Shown piece by piece: positions 17,866-26,895 of a DNA stretch of 64,000 nucleotides (the stretch's first letter is position 1; each line of letters opens with the position of its first letter). The stretch comes from Lewinellaceae bacterium (GTDB lineage Bacteria; Bacteroidota; Bacteroidia; Chitinophagales; Saprospiraceae), in assembly GCA_020636045.1 (NCBI GenBank), contig JACJYP010000011.1:62001-126000 (forward strand), given 5' to 3'. The position numbers and the translations under genes are program-made. The notes under the pieces were generated by a model, which did not search any database, was not told where the DNA came from, and worked only from the letters and a program-made list of their open reading frames with translations.

Positions 17866-18348
17866 CAATAAAATGTGGATTGGTTGATTAAAATTCTCTG
17901 GGATCTGTACGGCGCCTTCAGGTTTTGTCAGAGGCTTTTGTCCTGATAAAACGCTACCGGCGCGATTGGCGGAGCACAAACCGAACGCAGCAAAAAACGC
18001 CGGAACGGCAAAAATTCCCGAGAGGCTCGTTGATGAACAGGGTACGTATAAATTGCATGATCCGGCCTGCAATCCTTCGTTCCAGATAAAATCCGGAATG
18101 CTGCCGGAGCACGAAAAACGGGCGACAAAGTTCGCTTATCTGCGCAGAACGGCAAAGGATTCGGGCGCTCTGATTTTAGCCTCTCTTCATTTGGTACGCG
18201 CTTTCATCATAGGCGGTTTGGCAAATTCCGTTCCAAAACCCATCCCGTACACCGGAAAAAAACTTCATACATAGCAGTGTTTTTTGAGATTATTATGCAG
18301 AGGCTTTCATTGCCGGAAAAAAATGAAAACTTTGCGAAAAACATTTTC
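17866..18348. other. Intergenic region between divergent units, no supported gene
   Basis: About 480 bp separate the wlbA regulatory region from the CBM9-like gene. Short open frames on both strands have no recognisable domain and no supporting context. No RNA gene, repeat or exact TAnnTTTG motif for the plus-strand gene was found. It may be degenerate coding sequence or regulatory DNA. Confidence 0.5.
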
Positions 18349-19122
18349 ATGGATCGTAATACATACATAGGTCTCGCCGCTGCTGCTGCAACCCTGCTGT
18401 TTATCTTCCTGGGGCAAAGTGAGGCGCCTTCCGGTACGCAATCAGACACTGCCCAACACCGGCAACAATTCACCGCAGTCAAGGGTACACCGTTGATCGA
18501 CGGCCGGTCGGACGATGAAGTCTGGCGAAGTGCAAAATGGCTTCCGCTCGACCAGGTATGGATCGGTGAAAACCTGTCTCCCGCCGATTTTTCGGGCCGG
18601 TACAAACTTGCCTGGGACGAAAACAACCTTTACGTACTTGCCGAGATCATCGATGATTCTTTGTACGACGGGCATCCCGACGGCCTCGACCACTATTGGG
18701 ATGACGATTGCCTGGAAATATTTATCGATGAAGACGCTTCCGGCGGCAACCACCAGTACAGTTACAATGCTTTCGCCTATCACATCGCCCTGGACGGGAA
18801 AGTGGTGGACATCGCCCCGGATAGCAGTTTTGTCTACCTGAATGATCACTGCGTCACCCGGCGCACAACAAATGGCCCCCTCAGTACCTGGGAAGTTGCC
18901 ATGCGCATTTATGACGGCAACCATTTTGATATCCACGCAGAGAATATTCCCAAATCACTTTCAGCGGGTAAACAAATGGGCTTCGCTTTGGCGTATTGCG
19001 ACAACGACCGTTCGCCCGAACGCGAACATTTTATCGGGAGCGTAGTGGTGGAAGGAGAAGACAAGAACCGGGGCTGGATCGACGCCGGGATTTTTGGGCT
19101 GCTTGAGTTGGAAGATCAGTAA
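18349..19122 (+). CDS. CBM9-like sugar-binding protein, exported or membrane-anchored
   Basis: A 257-aa protein from the ATG at 18349 (MDRNTYIG). Residues about 6-20 form a hydrophobic signal or anchor without a lipobox. The rest matches the carbohydrate-binding family 9-like fold: LIDGRSDDEVW, YKLAWDENNLYVLAEIIDD and WDDDCLEIFID are its typical strands. It should bind a sugar or sugar acid in the periplasm; no catalytic motif is seen. The gntP-type permease gene starts 11 bp downstream, so the pair are co-transcribed and ligand capture for gluconate-like uptake is a reasonable inference. An earlier in-frame ATG at 18277 exists but precedes a poor signal sequence. Confidence 0.82.
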   Translation: MDRNTYIGLAAAAATLLFIFLGQSEAPSGTQSDTAQHRQQFTAVKGTPLIDGRSDDEVWRSAKWLPLDQVWIGENLSPADFSGRYKLAWDENNLYVLAEIIDDSLYDGHPDGLDHYWDDDCLEIFIDEDASGGNHQYSYNAFAYHIALDGKVVDIAPDSSFVYLNDHCVTRRTTNGPLSTWEVAMRIYDGNHFDIHAENIPKSLSAGKQMGFALAYCDNDRSPEREHFIGSVVVEGEDKNRGWIDAGIFGLLELEDQ

Positions 19123-19133
19123 AATTTACTGCC

Positions 19134-20456
19134 ATGTTGACGCTTCTCCTGAGTATCGCCTTATTGCTGGCACTGATCATCTTTTTGCGGCTCAATGCAT
19201 TCATTTCGCTGATTATCAGCGCGGTGTTTGCCGGCCTTGCAAGCGGAATGGGACCCGAAAAACTGCTCGGTTCTCTGCAGAGCGGCATCGGGGGCACCCT
19301 GGGCGGGCTGGTGCTCATTCTGGCATTGGGTATCGTGCTGGGCAGCCTGCTGGCTGAAACTGGCGCGGTATCGGTAATTTCAAAGCGCCTTATTGAGGTG
19401 TTCGGCGAGCGAAATGCTGGGCTGGCATTGTGTGTGACCGGCTTTGTCGTCGGCATTGCGATGTTCTACAATGCCGGATTTGTGGTACTGGCGCCACTGG
19501 TGTATATGGTAGCGGCATCGTCGGGACAGTCGCTGGTGGCGCTGGCGATCGCGATGGCCGCCCCGCTGTCGGTCACGCACGGATTTCTGCCGCCGCACCC
19601 CGGAGCAACCGCGGTGGCCAATGTTTTCGGAGCCGACCTGGGCAAAACGCTTTTACTGGGAATGGCAGCGGCGATACCTGCGGTGTTCCTTGCCGGCATC
19701 GTATTCCCCAGATGGCTGCGCCATATCCCTGCAAACCCGCCAAAAGGTTTGTTTCCCGATACCGAGAACATACCGGCAGTATTGCCGGGATTTTATAAAA
19801 GTTTGCTGCTCGGGATCGCGCCGGTATTGCTTATGGCATCGGCAACAATTGCAGTGTTTTTACTGCCACCCGAAAGTGCCGGTTTAACCTGGATACGCTT
19901 TATCGGCGATCCGGGAATGGCCATGCTGCTCACCGTGCTGGCGGCTCTATTTCTTTTCGGCCGTCATACACTGGCGCCGCACAGGCCGGCCGGTGTCCAG
20001 GAATTACTCGAGAAGGCTTCCGGTTCTCTGGGTGCCGCGGCATCGCTTTTGCTCGTGATCGCGGCCGGTGGCGCTTACAAGCAGGTACTGGTGGATAGCG
20101 GGATCGGAAATGAGATCGCGAAAAGCGCTTCCGGACTTGCTGCGTCGCCTTTGCTGATCGGCTGGGCCATCGCCACCCTGTTGCGGATCGCAGTAGGCTC
20201 CGCAACGGTAGCCGGCATAACCGCTGCAGGGATCGCCAAGCCCATCGTAGCAGGAGGGGCGGTCTCTCCGGAACTCATGACCCTGGCTATCGGGGCAGGC
20301 AGCCTGATGTGTTCGCATGTGAATGATACGGGATTCTGGATGTTCAAGGAGTGGTTCGGGCTCAGTCTGCGCGACACATTTCGCAGCTGGACACTGATGG
20401 AGACGATCGTTGGCGTCGTGGGCCTGGCGGCAGTGTTGCTGCTGGACTTGCTGTAG
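19134..20456 (+). CDS. GntP-family gluconate/sugar-acid:H+ symporter
   Basis: A 440-aa inner-membrane transporter with about 12-14 hydrophobic segments. Family features include FYNAGFVVLAPLVY, LPPHPGATAVAN in the first half and SHVNDTGFWMFKEW near the C-terminus, a strong GntP signature. It likely imports D-gluconate or a related aldonate. The FGGY kinase gene begins 26 bp downstream, which supports gluconate as substrate, although GntP relatives also carry other hydroxy acids. Confidence 0.93.
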   Translation: MLTLLLSIALLLALIIFLRLNAFISLIISAVFAGLASGMGPEKLLGSLQSGIGGTLGGLVLILALGIVLGSLLAETGAVSVISKRLIEVFGERNAGLALCVTGFVVGIAMFYNAGFVVLAPLVYMVAASSGQSLVALAIAMAAPLSVTHGFLPPHPGATAVANVFGADLGKTLLLGMAAAIPAVFLAGIVFPRWLRHIPANPPKGLFPDTENIPAVLPGFYKSLLLGIAPVLLMASATIAVFLLPPESAGLTWIRFIGDPGMAMLLTVLAALFLFGRHTLAPHRPAGVQELLEKASGSLGAAASLLLVIAAGGAYKQVLVDSGIGNEIAKSASGLAASPLLIGWAIATLLRIAVGSATVAGITAAGIAKPIVAGGAVSPELMTLAIGAGSLMCSHVNDTGFWMFKEWFGLSLRDTFRSWTLMETIVGVVGLAAVLLLDLL

Positions 20457-20482
20457 ATCGGAAGCCGGTTTTACAATCAAAC

Positions 20483-21922
20483 ATGATCATAGGTATTGAC
20501 ATAGGCACCACCAATGTGAAAGCCGTAACGGTCGACGATGATATGTCGGTCCTGATCACAGCGGAACGGCAAAATCATTTGCTTTCTCCCTATCCGGGCT
20601 GGAGCGAACACGAGCCGGAAGCGGTGTTGGAAAATGTTGTTTCCGTTCTGAAAGATGTACTGAAGCGGCCTGATCGTGAATCGCCGATACAGGCGGTTGT
20701 CTTTTCGTCCGCCATGCACGGCTGGCTGGCGGTGGATGAAAATGGAAATGCCCTTACGAATATATGGCTGTGGTCCGATCTGCGGTCGGACCGATATGCA
20801 CGCGATTTGCGAAGGGATCAGAAAGCGCCGCTCATCTACCGTAAAACCGGCGTTCCGATCCATGCCATGTCTCCCTTGTGCAAGACGCTCTGGTGCCGCA
20901 GTGAAAGACCTGATATTTTTAGCGCCACATATAAGATACTGGGAATCAAAGAGTATGTATGGCTCCGCTTGACCGGGGAGTATTGTTCCGATCTTTCGCT
21001 GGCTTCCGCAACGGGTTTGATGGATATCGGGCAAAACGTTTGGGCCTCTGAAGCCCTCGGTGCGGCCGGCATCGCTGAGGACCGCCTGCCGGCCCTGGTC
21101 TCGCCCGGTTATATCAAAAAGTTGCCGGAGCACTATGCCGAAAAGTTTGGCCTTCCCGTCGGGTTGCCGCTTATGATCGGCGCCAGCGACGGCGCCCTGG
21201 CCAATCTCGGATCGGGTGCTACAGAAACAGGGCATGCTGCACTGACGATCGGCACCAGTGCCGCCATTCGGATCATGACAAATACGCCATTACTGGACGG
21301 GCAGATGCGCACATTTTGCTACCGGCTTGACGAAAAACGTTGCATCGCCGGAGGGGCTAGCAACAATGGCACCAACGCCCTCGAATGGCTCAGGACGGGC
21401 TTGTTCCATTCGCGAGAGCAGCCCGACACTTTTACACATCCTGCGGCGGAGGTGCTACCTGGAGCGGAGGGGCTTACTTTTTTGCCTTATCTGCAAGGCG
21501 AACGGGCGCCGATATATGACGCAGACGCGCGCGGTACGCTACATGGACTGGCCCACGAGCATGGACAGACGCATATCATTCGGGCAGTCATGGAAGGGAT
21601 TCTCTACAACATGAAATACATTGCCGGGGCTTTGGAGGCGCATTTCCCGATCGATACCCTGCACGCCGGAGGCGGTTTTTCCCAAAACGCGTTCTGGGTG
21701 CAAATGCTTGCCGATATTTTCCAAAAGCCTATATGGGTTGGAGATACAAACCTGGATGCTTCGCTGAAAGGCGCGATATTTTTTGCCCGCGAAGTTCTGG
21801 GCTTGCCCAAACTTCAGGACGATAACAAGGGTAAATACATACAGCCTCGTCCCGGGTATAATGATGCTTACCGAGAGGGCTACGATCGATTCTCGCAACT
21901 GGCGGGCCGGCTGCATGAATGA
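20483..21922 (+). CDS. gntK: FGGY-family carbohydrate kinase, probable gluconokinase
   Basis: A 479-aa kinase starting at the ATG at 20483, where the ATPase-fold opening IGIDIGTTNVKAV begins; longer upstream in-frame sequence overlaps gntP and is not family-like. SSAMHGWLAVD, IGASDGALANLGSG, TIGTSAAIRIMT and GGGFSQNAFWVQM cover the family's phosphate and adenosine motifs. Established: the Bacillus-type gluconokinase belongs to this family (about 510 aa). With GntP upstream, phosphorylation of gluconate to 6-phosphogluconate is most likely; xylulokinase-like activity is the alternative. Confidence 0.9.
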   Translation: MIIGIDIGTTNVKAVTVDDDMSVLITAERQNHLLSPYPGWSEHEPEAVLENVVSVLKDVLKRPDRESPIQAVVFSSAMHGWLAVDENGNALTNIWLWSDLRSDRYARDLRRDQKAPLIYRKTGVPIHAMSPLCKTLWCRSERPDIFSATYKILGIKEYVWLRLTGEYCSDLSLASATGLMDIGQNVWASEALGAAGIAEDRLPALVSPGYIKKLPEHYAEKFGLPVGLPLMIGASDGALANLGSGATETGHAALTIGTSAAIRIMTNTPLLDGQMRTFCYRLDEKRCIAGGASNNGTNALEWLRTGLFHSREQPDTFTHPAAEVLPGAEGLTFLPYLQGERAPIYDADARGTLHGLAHEHGQTHIIRAVMEGILYNMKYIAGALEAHFPIDTLHAGGGFSQNAFWVQMLADIFQKPIWVGDTNLDASLKGAIFFAREVLGLPKLQDDNKGKYIQPRPGYNDAYREGYDRFSQLAGRLHE

Positions 21923-21934
21923 GCCCGACTTTGC

Positions 21935-21942
21935 TACCTTTG
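21935..21942 (+). promoter_or_regulatory. -7 promoter element (TACCTTTG) for folD
   Basis: An exact TAnnTTTG match located 12 bp after the gluconokinase stop and 17 bp before the folD ATG. It would give folD its own transcription start and a very short leader. It also argues against the in-frame ATG at 21915. Confidence 0.6.
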
Positions 21943-21959
21943 CCCGACAAATCGAACAC

Positions 21960-22841
21960 ATGCAATTACTTGACGGCAAACTGCTTTCTGAAAATATTAA
22001 ATCCGAACTGGCAGCAGAAGTAGATCTTTTGCGGGAGCGAAAGGGGAAAATCCCGCACCTGGCGGCTGTTCTGGTCGGCGAGAACCCCGCCAGCCAGGTA
22101 TACGTGAATTCCAAGATCAGGTCCTGCGAACAGATCGGGTTCAAAAGCACCCTGATCAGACGTCCCGAGGATACTTCCGAGCCCGAAGTGCTGGATATTA
22201 TTCAAAGTTTGAACGAAGACCCCGACATAGACGGATTTATCGTGCAATTGCCCTTGCCGAAGCATATCAACGAGGAAAAAGTTACCCTGGCCATTGACCA
22301 CAGAAAAGACGTGGATGGCTTTCATCCCGTCAATTTCGGCCGCATGGCGCAGGGGCTGCCCGCTTTCCTGCCGGCTACGCCATACGGGATCGTTGAAATG
22401 ATGCGCCGCTATAATATTGAGACTTCGGGGAAACATTGCGTGGTGGTAGGCCGTAGTAACATTGTCGGTACGCCGATCAGTATCTTGCTTTCCAGAAAAG
22501 GTTACCCGGGCGATTGTACCGTCACGCTGACACACTCTCGTACGAAAGACTTGCCTGCCGAAGTTCGCCGCGCCGATATTGTGGTTGCCGCCATCGGTAT
22601 TCCTCAGTTTGTAAAAGCGGACTGGGTAAAAGAGGGCGCTGTTGTGATCGATGTCGGCATCAACCGCATCCCGGATGCCAGCAAAAAATCAGGCGCCCGC
22701 CTGGTCGGAGATGTGGATTTCGATGCAGTGGCGCCAAAATGCAGTTATATCACCCCGGTGCCCGGAGGCGTCGGCCTGATGACCGTAACGGCTCTGCTGA
22801 TGAATACGCTGAAAGCGTGTAAAAAGGAGATTTATCAATGA
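21960..22841 (+). CDS. folD: Bifunctional methylenetetrahydrofolate dehydrogenase/cyclohydrolase
   Basis: A 293-aa cytoplasmic enzyme interconverting 5,10-methylene- and 10-formyl-tetrahydrofolate with NADP. Present are the YVNSKIRSCEQIGF segment carrying the catalytic lysine, DGFIVQLPLPKH, the dinucleotide-binding VVGRSNIVGTP and the C-terminal PVPGGVGLMT signature. Length and motifs match the normal FolD. The start at 21960 follows the promoter at 21935 and gives the standard MQLLDGK opening. It is convergent with the LytTR regulator, stops only 10 bp apart. Confidence 0.97.
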   Translation: MQLLDGKLLSENIKSELAAEVDLLRERKGKIPHLAAVLVGENPASQVYVNSKIRSCEQIGFKSTLIRRPEDTSEPEVLDIIQSLNEDPDIDGFIVQLPLPKHINEEKVTLAIDHRKDVDGFHPVNFGRMAQGLPAFLPATPYGIVEMMRRYNIETSGKHCVVVGRSNIVGTPISILLSRKGYPGDCTVTLTHSRTKDLPAEVRRADIVVAAIGIPQFVKADWVKEGAVVIDVGINRIPDASKKSGARLVGDVDFDAVAPKCSYITPVPGGVGLMTVTALLMNTLKACKKEIYQ

Positions 22842-22851
22842 TCTTTTGCGG

Positions 22852-23568
22852 CTAACGGCCCAAAACGGCTTTTTCAACCGCCATTTTGTACATGCGCCCT
22901 ACCGGCACAAGGGTTGTGCCGATTTCCAGCCCGTCGGGGGTATGTGCTGTGATCTTGTCCTTCGCCACGATAAAAGAACGGTGAACGCGCAGGAAATCCT
23001 CCTTGGGCAGTATCGATTCAAAATGCATCATGGTTTCCTTGGTCGTGACCTTGCCTTGCCGGGTGACAACGCGCACATAGTCTTTCATACTCTCCAGGTA
23101 CAAAATATCTGCAAGTTGTATTTTTATATGCTTGCGGTCGGCACGAACGAACAAGTGCGTCGCTTCGGACTCTGTTCGCTGTAAAATTCCCGGCCGGCTA
23201 CCCGTCGACTTTCCCGTACGCTTGTGAAATTTATCGATCGCCGATAAAAAACGGGCAAATGAAACGGGTTTCAACAGGTAATCGGTTACGTCGAGATCGA
23301 ATCCTTCCAGCGCAAACTCGCGATATGCCGTCGTGAGGATCACTTCCGGTTTGTGATGCAATGAGCGCATGAACTCCAGCCCCGTCAGCCCGGGCATCTG
23401 AATATCGAGAAACAGCAGATCGACGGGCGTTTGCTGAAGCGCCTGAAAAGCCTCTACCGGGTCGGTATATTTTCCGGCTACGGCAAAACCTTCCAGTCTC
23501 AGCAGGTAGGTTTCGATGATCTCTATCGCGATCGGTTCGTCGTCGATGATAAAACAGGAATATGACAT
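22852..23568 (-). CDS. LytTR-family response regulator
   Basis: A 238-aa two-component regulator. The receiver domain (about 3-120) has the acidic pocket IDDE, phospho-acceptor D55 in FLDIQMPG and the conserved lysine in LLKPVSF. The LytTR DNA-binding domain occupies about 135-238 (HLFVRADRKHIKI, ILYLESMKDYV, FLRVHRSFIV). It follows the sensor kinase gene by 24 bp. The target genes are not known; many LytTR regulators in Bacteroidota act on surface or secretion functions. Confidence 0.95.
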   Translation of the reverse strand: MSYSCFIIDDEPIAIEIIETYLLRLEGFAVAGKYTDPVEAFQALQQTPVDLLFLDIQMPGLTGLEFMRSLHHKPEVILTTAYREFALEGFDLDVTDYLLKPVSFARFLSAIDKFHKRTGKSTGSRPGILQRTESEATHLFVRADRKHIKIQLADILYLESMKDYVRVVTRQGKVTTKETMMHFESILPKEDFLRVHRSFIVAKDKITAHTPDGLEIGTTLVPVGRMYKMAVEKAVLGR

Positions 23569-23592
23569 AGGCGATCGGGTATGAAGGTCGGG

Positions 23593-24603
23593 CTATGATA
23601 ATTGAAGTTCAAGCGCGATCGAGTACTTTCCTTCGGCTTCTGTTTTTTGCAGCTTGTGCCGGCCCGGATACAACAACTCAAGTCGTTTCTCTACATTTCG
23701 CAAGCCGATACCCCGGTTGCCGTTTTCACTTTCAGGTTTTTTGCCTTTGCTGTTCTCCACTTGAAAAGCGAGCAGATTGGACCTTACGGTCAGACTGATC
23801 GATACATACACTTTTTGGCCGCTGGTGCGGGAGGCGCCGTGTTTGAATGCGTTTTCAACAAAAGGCAGCAATAACAAAGGCGCGATCATGGCTTCGTCCT
23901 GCCCGATTTCGTGCTCGAAATTGAGTGCCAGTTGTTTTCCGAAACGGAGTCTTTCGAGTTCGATGTAATGAGCGATGAGGTCTATTTCCTTTTGTACGGG
24001 AATGTACGCTGCATTGCATTCGTAAAGGATAAAATCGAGCAAACCGCTGAGTTTCAGAATGCTTTCCGGCGTTTGGGGCGAATTTTTTAATGCCAGCCCG
24101 TAAAGGTTGTTCAGGGTATTGAACAGAAAATGAGGATGTATCTGCGCCTGCAGGAACTGCAGTTCTGCGTCCCGTTTTTCCAGGTGGAGCCGTGTCGCCA
24201 GACGATCCTTTTTATCCCAGTCCCATATGATTTTCAGACAAACACCCAACGCAATGACGGCGTAGTCCCTGAAGAGATTTTTGGTGGTTTTGGACGCCGG
24301 CAAATGCAGCATTTCTCCACTTTCAAACCACCAGTACCACTGCGACCATTGTATCCTCAGAACCAGGACGACCAGCAGGACGACGATACAGGCCATCCAG
24401 AAGGCTCTTTTCTTTCCTTTCCATAATAACCTCGGCACCAGCAGGTAAGAAATAAAGTAAAATGGCAATGCGATGACCGGCAGGAAAAAAAGGTTCATGA
24501 CAAACAATTCCCTGCTATCGTGATAGTGCGGCAGGTTCACGACGAACTCGATCAGCAGGTAGAGCGACCATAGCAGCAGGTGGAAGAGTATGCGTTTGAC
24601 CAT
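23593..24603 (-). CDS. LytS-like sensor histidine kinase
   Basis: A 336-aa membrane kinase from the ATG at 24603 (MVKRILFHLLLW). Four hydrophobic segments fill the first 125 residues, with no obvious sensor domain. The His_kinase region follows: QIHPHFLFNTLNNL with phospho-histidine near H158, then the ATPase motifs PLLLLPFVENAFKHG and NGNRGIGLRNV. An in-frame ATG at 24696 would add 31 polar residues and would lie upstream of the likely promoter. It forms an operon with the LytTR regulator. Confidence 0.93.
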   Translation of the reverse strand: MVKRILFHLLLWSLYLLIEFVVNLPHYHDSRELFVMNLFFLPVIALPFYFISYLLVPRLLWKGKKRAFWMACIVVLLVVLVLRIQWSQWYWWFESGEMLHLPASKTTKNLFRDYAVIALGVCLKIIWDWDKKDRLATRLHLEKRDAELQFLQAQIHPHFLFNTLNNLYGLALKNSPQTPESILKLSGLLDFILYECNAAYIPVQKEIDLIAHYIELERLRFGKQLALNFEHEIGQDEAMIAPLLLLPFVENAFKHGASRTSGQKVYVSISLTVRSNLLAFQVENSKGKKPESENGNRGIGLRNVEKRLELLYPGRHKLQKTEAEGKYSIALELQLS

Positions 24604-24611
24604 TTTGTCAT

Positions 24612-24619
24612 CAAATATA
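24612..24619 (-). promoter_or_regulatory. -7 promoter element (TATATTTG) for the LytS/LytTR pair
   Basis: An exact TAnnTTTG match on the minus strand only 8 bp before the ATG at 24603. If used, the mRNA would be nearly leaderless, and the longer start at 24696 would not be transcribed. Confidence 0.45.
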
Positions 24620-24807
24620 CTGCAAAGCCAGGCGGGCATCCCGTTTGTCGCCGAACGGTACAACTTGCCGGGGTTTCGACGCATTTCCGGCGACAAAAGG
24701 TTTCCATACCCTGCGCAGCGCTGACCGGCGTCGGAAAGTATTACTCAGTCAACATTTCCCTTGCTGGTATATACTAATGTGACAATTTGCCCAAAAATTT
24801 TACAATT

Positions 24808-25821
24808 ATGAAAACGAAAAGAATTCTTGCCGCCTGCGCCGGCATTTTGTTGTTGCTTCAGTTTTTTCCGATCGATAAAGACAGCCCGGTAGCGGTCTCC
24901 TCGCTCGGGCTGGAGGCATTGTACAACCCACCGGAACAGGTCATGAAACTGCTCAGAAACGCCTGTTACGATTGCCATTCGAATGATACGGACTACCCCT
25001 GGTACGCACGCATCCAACCGGTAGGCTGGTGGATACAGGATCATGTTGAAGAGGGTAGGGAGCGGTTCAATTTCTCCACCTTTGCCACCTTCAGCGACGA
25101 GGACCGTGCCGAGGTCCTGAAGTATTGTGGAAAGGCCATACTAAATGATAGGATGCCGCTGAAAAGTTACCAGTGGGGGCATCCGGAAGCCAGGCTTGGC
25201 GACCACGAAAAAGAACTTCTGGTGGACTGGCTAAAGCGGGCCAGCATAGGAAGCACGGCGCAAAGGTTTGTGGCACACCCGGAGCCCGATCCCTGCGGCG
25301 AAAGCGACGAAGATCCCGATTGTTGCTTCGCAGGTATGCCCGACAGCGTGGGTTCGGATATGTACATCGCCTCAAAAGACGAACCCGGCGACCGGCTTCG
25401 GATCAATGGCCGCGTGCTCAAAGCGGACGGGAAAACTGCATACCCCGGCGTCCTGATATACGCCTATCACACCGATGCCGCCGGCATTTATCCCAAGAAA
25501 GGCAACGAAACCGGCATTCGAAAATGGCACGGCTATCTGCACGGCTGGTGTCGCACCGATGCCGACGGTCGGTATTCGATCAACAGCATCCGGCCGGGTC
25601 TGTACCCCAACCGTCGTACGCCGGCACATATTCACCTGGTCGTCAAAAAACCGGATGGCAGCCAGCCGTTTTACATCACCGATATCGTTTTTGCCGACGA
25701 CAAACTGGTAGACGGCGCTTACAAAGCCCGGGAAAATCGCATGCCGGGCGGCAGCGGGATCATCAATGTACAGAAATCAGCCGAAGGCTGGAAAGGAAAG
25801 CGTATGATAACGCTAAAATAA
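24808..25821 (+). CDS. Secreted fusion: CxxCH haem-binding domain plus intradiol-dioxygenase-like domain
   Basis: A 337-aa exported protein from the ATG at 24808, with a signal sequence at about 4-22. Residues about 25-148 form a haem-binding domain typical of Bacteroidota (ACYDCHSNDTDYPWY; CxxCH at 53-57, a further PLKSYQWGHPEA near the end). Residues about 196-300 resemble the intradiol ring-cleavage dioxygenase core, and the four expected iron ligands are in place: Y228, Y266, H274 and H276 (TPAHIHL). It would therefore carry c-type haem and non-haem iron in one periplasmic chain. Substrate unknown; the second domain may be a non-catalytic transthyretin-like relative. Confidence 0.86.
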   Translation: MKTKRILAACAGILLLLQFFPIDKDSPVAVSSLGLEALYNPPEQVMKLLRNACYDCHSNDTDYPWYARIQPVGWWIQDHVEEGRERFNFSTFATFSDEDRAEVLKYCGKAILNDRMPLKSYQWGHPEARLGDHEKELLVDWLKRASIGSTAQRFVAHPEPDPCGESDEDPDCCFAGMPDSVGSDMYIASKDEPGDRLRINGRVLKADGKTAYPGVLIYAYHTDAAGIYPKKGNETGIRKWHGYLHGWCRTDADGRYSINSIRPGLYPNRRTPAHIHLVVKKPDGSQPFYITDIVFADDKLVDGAYKARENRMPGGSGIINVQKSAEGWKGKRMITLK

Positions 25822-25826
25822 AAAAA

Positions 25827-25850
25827 CGGCCTCCGGGAAACCGGAGGCCG
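25827..25850 (-). terminator. Strong Rho-independent terminator of the coiled-coil gene
   Basis: A perfect 10-bp GC-rich stem (25827-25836 with 25841-25850) closed by a GAAA loop. On the minus strand it is followed by six T. It lies between convergent genes; the plus-strand side lacks a T-tract, but the hairpin may work for both. Confidence 0.85.
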
Positions 25851-25878
25851 CAAGTCTGTTTGCGTTTGCAATATCTTC

Positions 25879-26895
25879 TTACTTCAGGTTGAATGCGCCG
25901 GTACCGACGAGGTAGCCTTTGTTGTAAATCTCAACCGTGTACTTGCCTTTGGCAAAGTTCTGGCCAGGCTGCCATGCGCCGCAGACGTTGGTTTCGCCGT
26001 TGTCGTAGTTGCAGGTAGCGGTAGTCGTGAAGCGAACTTCAGATTCAGCTTCTTTGTCCATCGCCACACCGGAGCCGAGGCTTTCGATGGCAAGCGGAGC
26101 GCCGGTGGGGTCAACCACGCGAATCTGGAACGTTTCTTCACCGGCAGCCACAACTTTGTTGGGCTCAGTAGTAAAGCAAATGTTCAGTTTGTCCACTTTG
26201 CTGGCGCGGGATTTGCTTTTTTCCTTGCCGTTGCTGCGTACGTCAACTGCTTTCACCGTTACGTTTTTCACGCGAATAGCGGAGGCGACGTCCACTTTTT
26301 TGCTCAGTTGAGCGCGTTCGGTTTCCAGTTGCGTTTTTTCCGAGATCAGCGCGGCTTTTGCAGTAGATTCTTCCTGCAATTGCGTTTGCGTCTGGGTGAG
26401 CGAGGTCGACAGTTCCTGGTTCTGGTTGGTCAGCTGTGTGTTGCTTTCCGTCAGGACGCCTACCTGCTGTTTCAGGTCGTCGATTTCAGCCAGGTACTGA
26501 TTTTTCTGGCGCTCGAAGCTGTTCATGGCAGCGCGGTAGTCCTTGTTTTTGCGGATCAGGCCAGCGATCTCGTTCTTCTGAGATTCCAGTTGCTGAAGTT
26601 GCTCGTTGATTTTCGCATCCAGCTCGGCGTTGATGCCTTTTTGCTGTTCGAGTTGCGTAACCGCATCATTGTATTTGGTCTCCAGCTCGGTCATTGCCTC
26701 TTTCTGCTGGGTCAGCTCCATCGTAGTAGCATCCAACTGCTTGCTGGTGTTGATTTTGCTTACCAATAGGAATACGCACAGACCGAGAAGTGCGGCGATG
26801 GCAACGCCCATGATCGTGGTAATACGCTTCTGGTTGTTGTCTTCGTTGCCGTAGTTCGGGGTGGTCGGCTGATTGAAATTGGTGGGTGTGCTCAT
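25879..26895 (-). CDS. Membrane-anchored coiled-coil protein with C-terminal beta domain
   Basis: A 338-aa protein of unknown function. Residues 1-24 are polar and Asn/Thr-rich, 27-45 form one membrane helix, and about 50-205 are an uninterrupted coiled coil (glutamine, leucine and glutamate heptads). The last 130 residues (ITVKAVDVRSNG region onward) look like an Ig-like beta domain with one possible disulphide between C299 and C308. The topology suggests an inner-membrane anchor with a periplasmic stalk. No operon partner: the gene stands alone, with a strong terminator and a long upstream region. A structural or envelope-spacing role is only a guess. Confidence 0.8.
   Translation of the reverse strand: MSTPTNFNQPTTPNYGNEDNNQKRITTIMGVAIAALLGLCVFLLVSKINTSKQLDATTMELTQQKEAMTELETKYNDAVTQLEQQKGINAELDAKINEQLQQLESQKNEIAGLIRKNKDYRAAMNSFERQKNQYLAEIDDLKQQVGVLTESNTQLTNQNQELSTSLTQTQTQLQEESTAKAALISEKTQLETERAQLSKKVDVASAIRVKNVTVKAVDVRSNGKEKSKSRASKVDKLNICFTTEPNKVVAAGEETFQIRVVDPTGAPLAIESLGSGVAMDKEAESEVRFTTTATCNYDNGETNVCGAWQPGQNFAKGKYTVEIYNKGYLVGTGAFNLK

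Noticed and set aside
17966..18274. Possible 102-aa gene in the divergent intergenic region
   Set aside because: No domain, no promoter motif, no partner gene and an overlapping frame of similar quality on the other strand.
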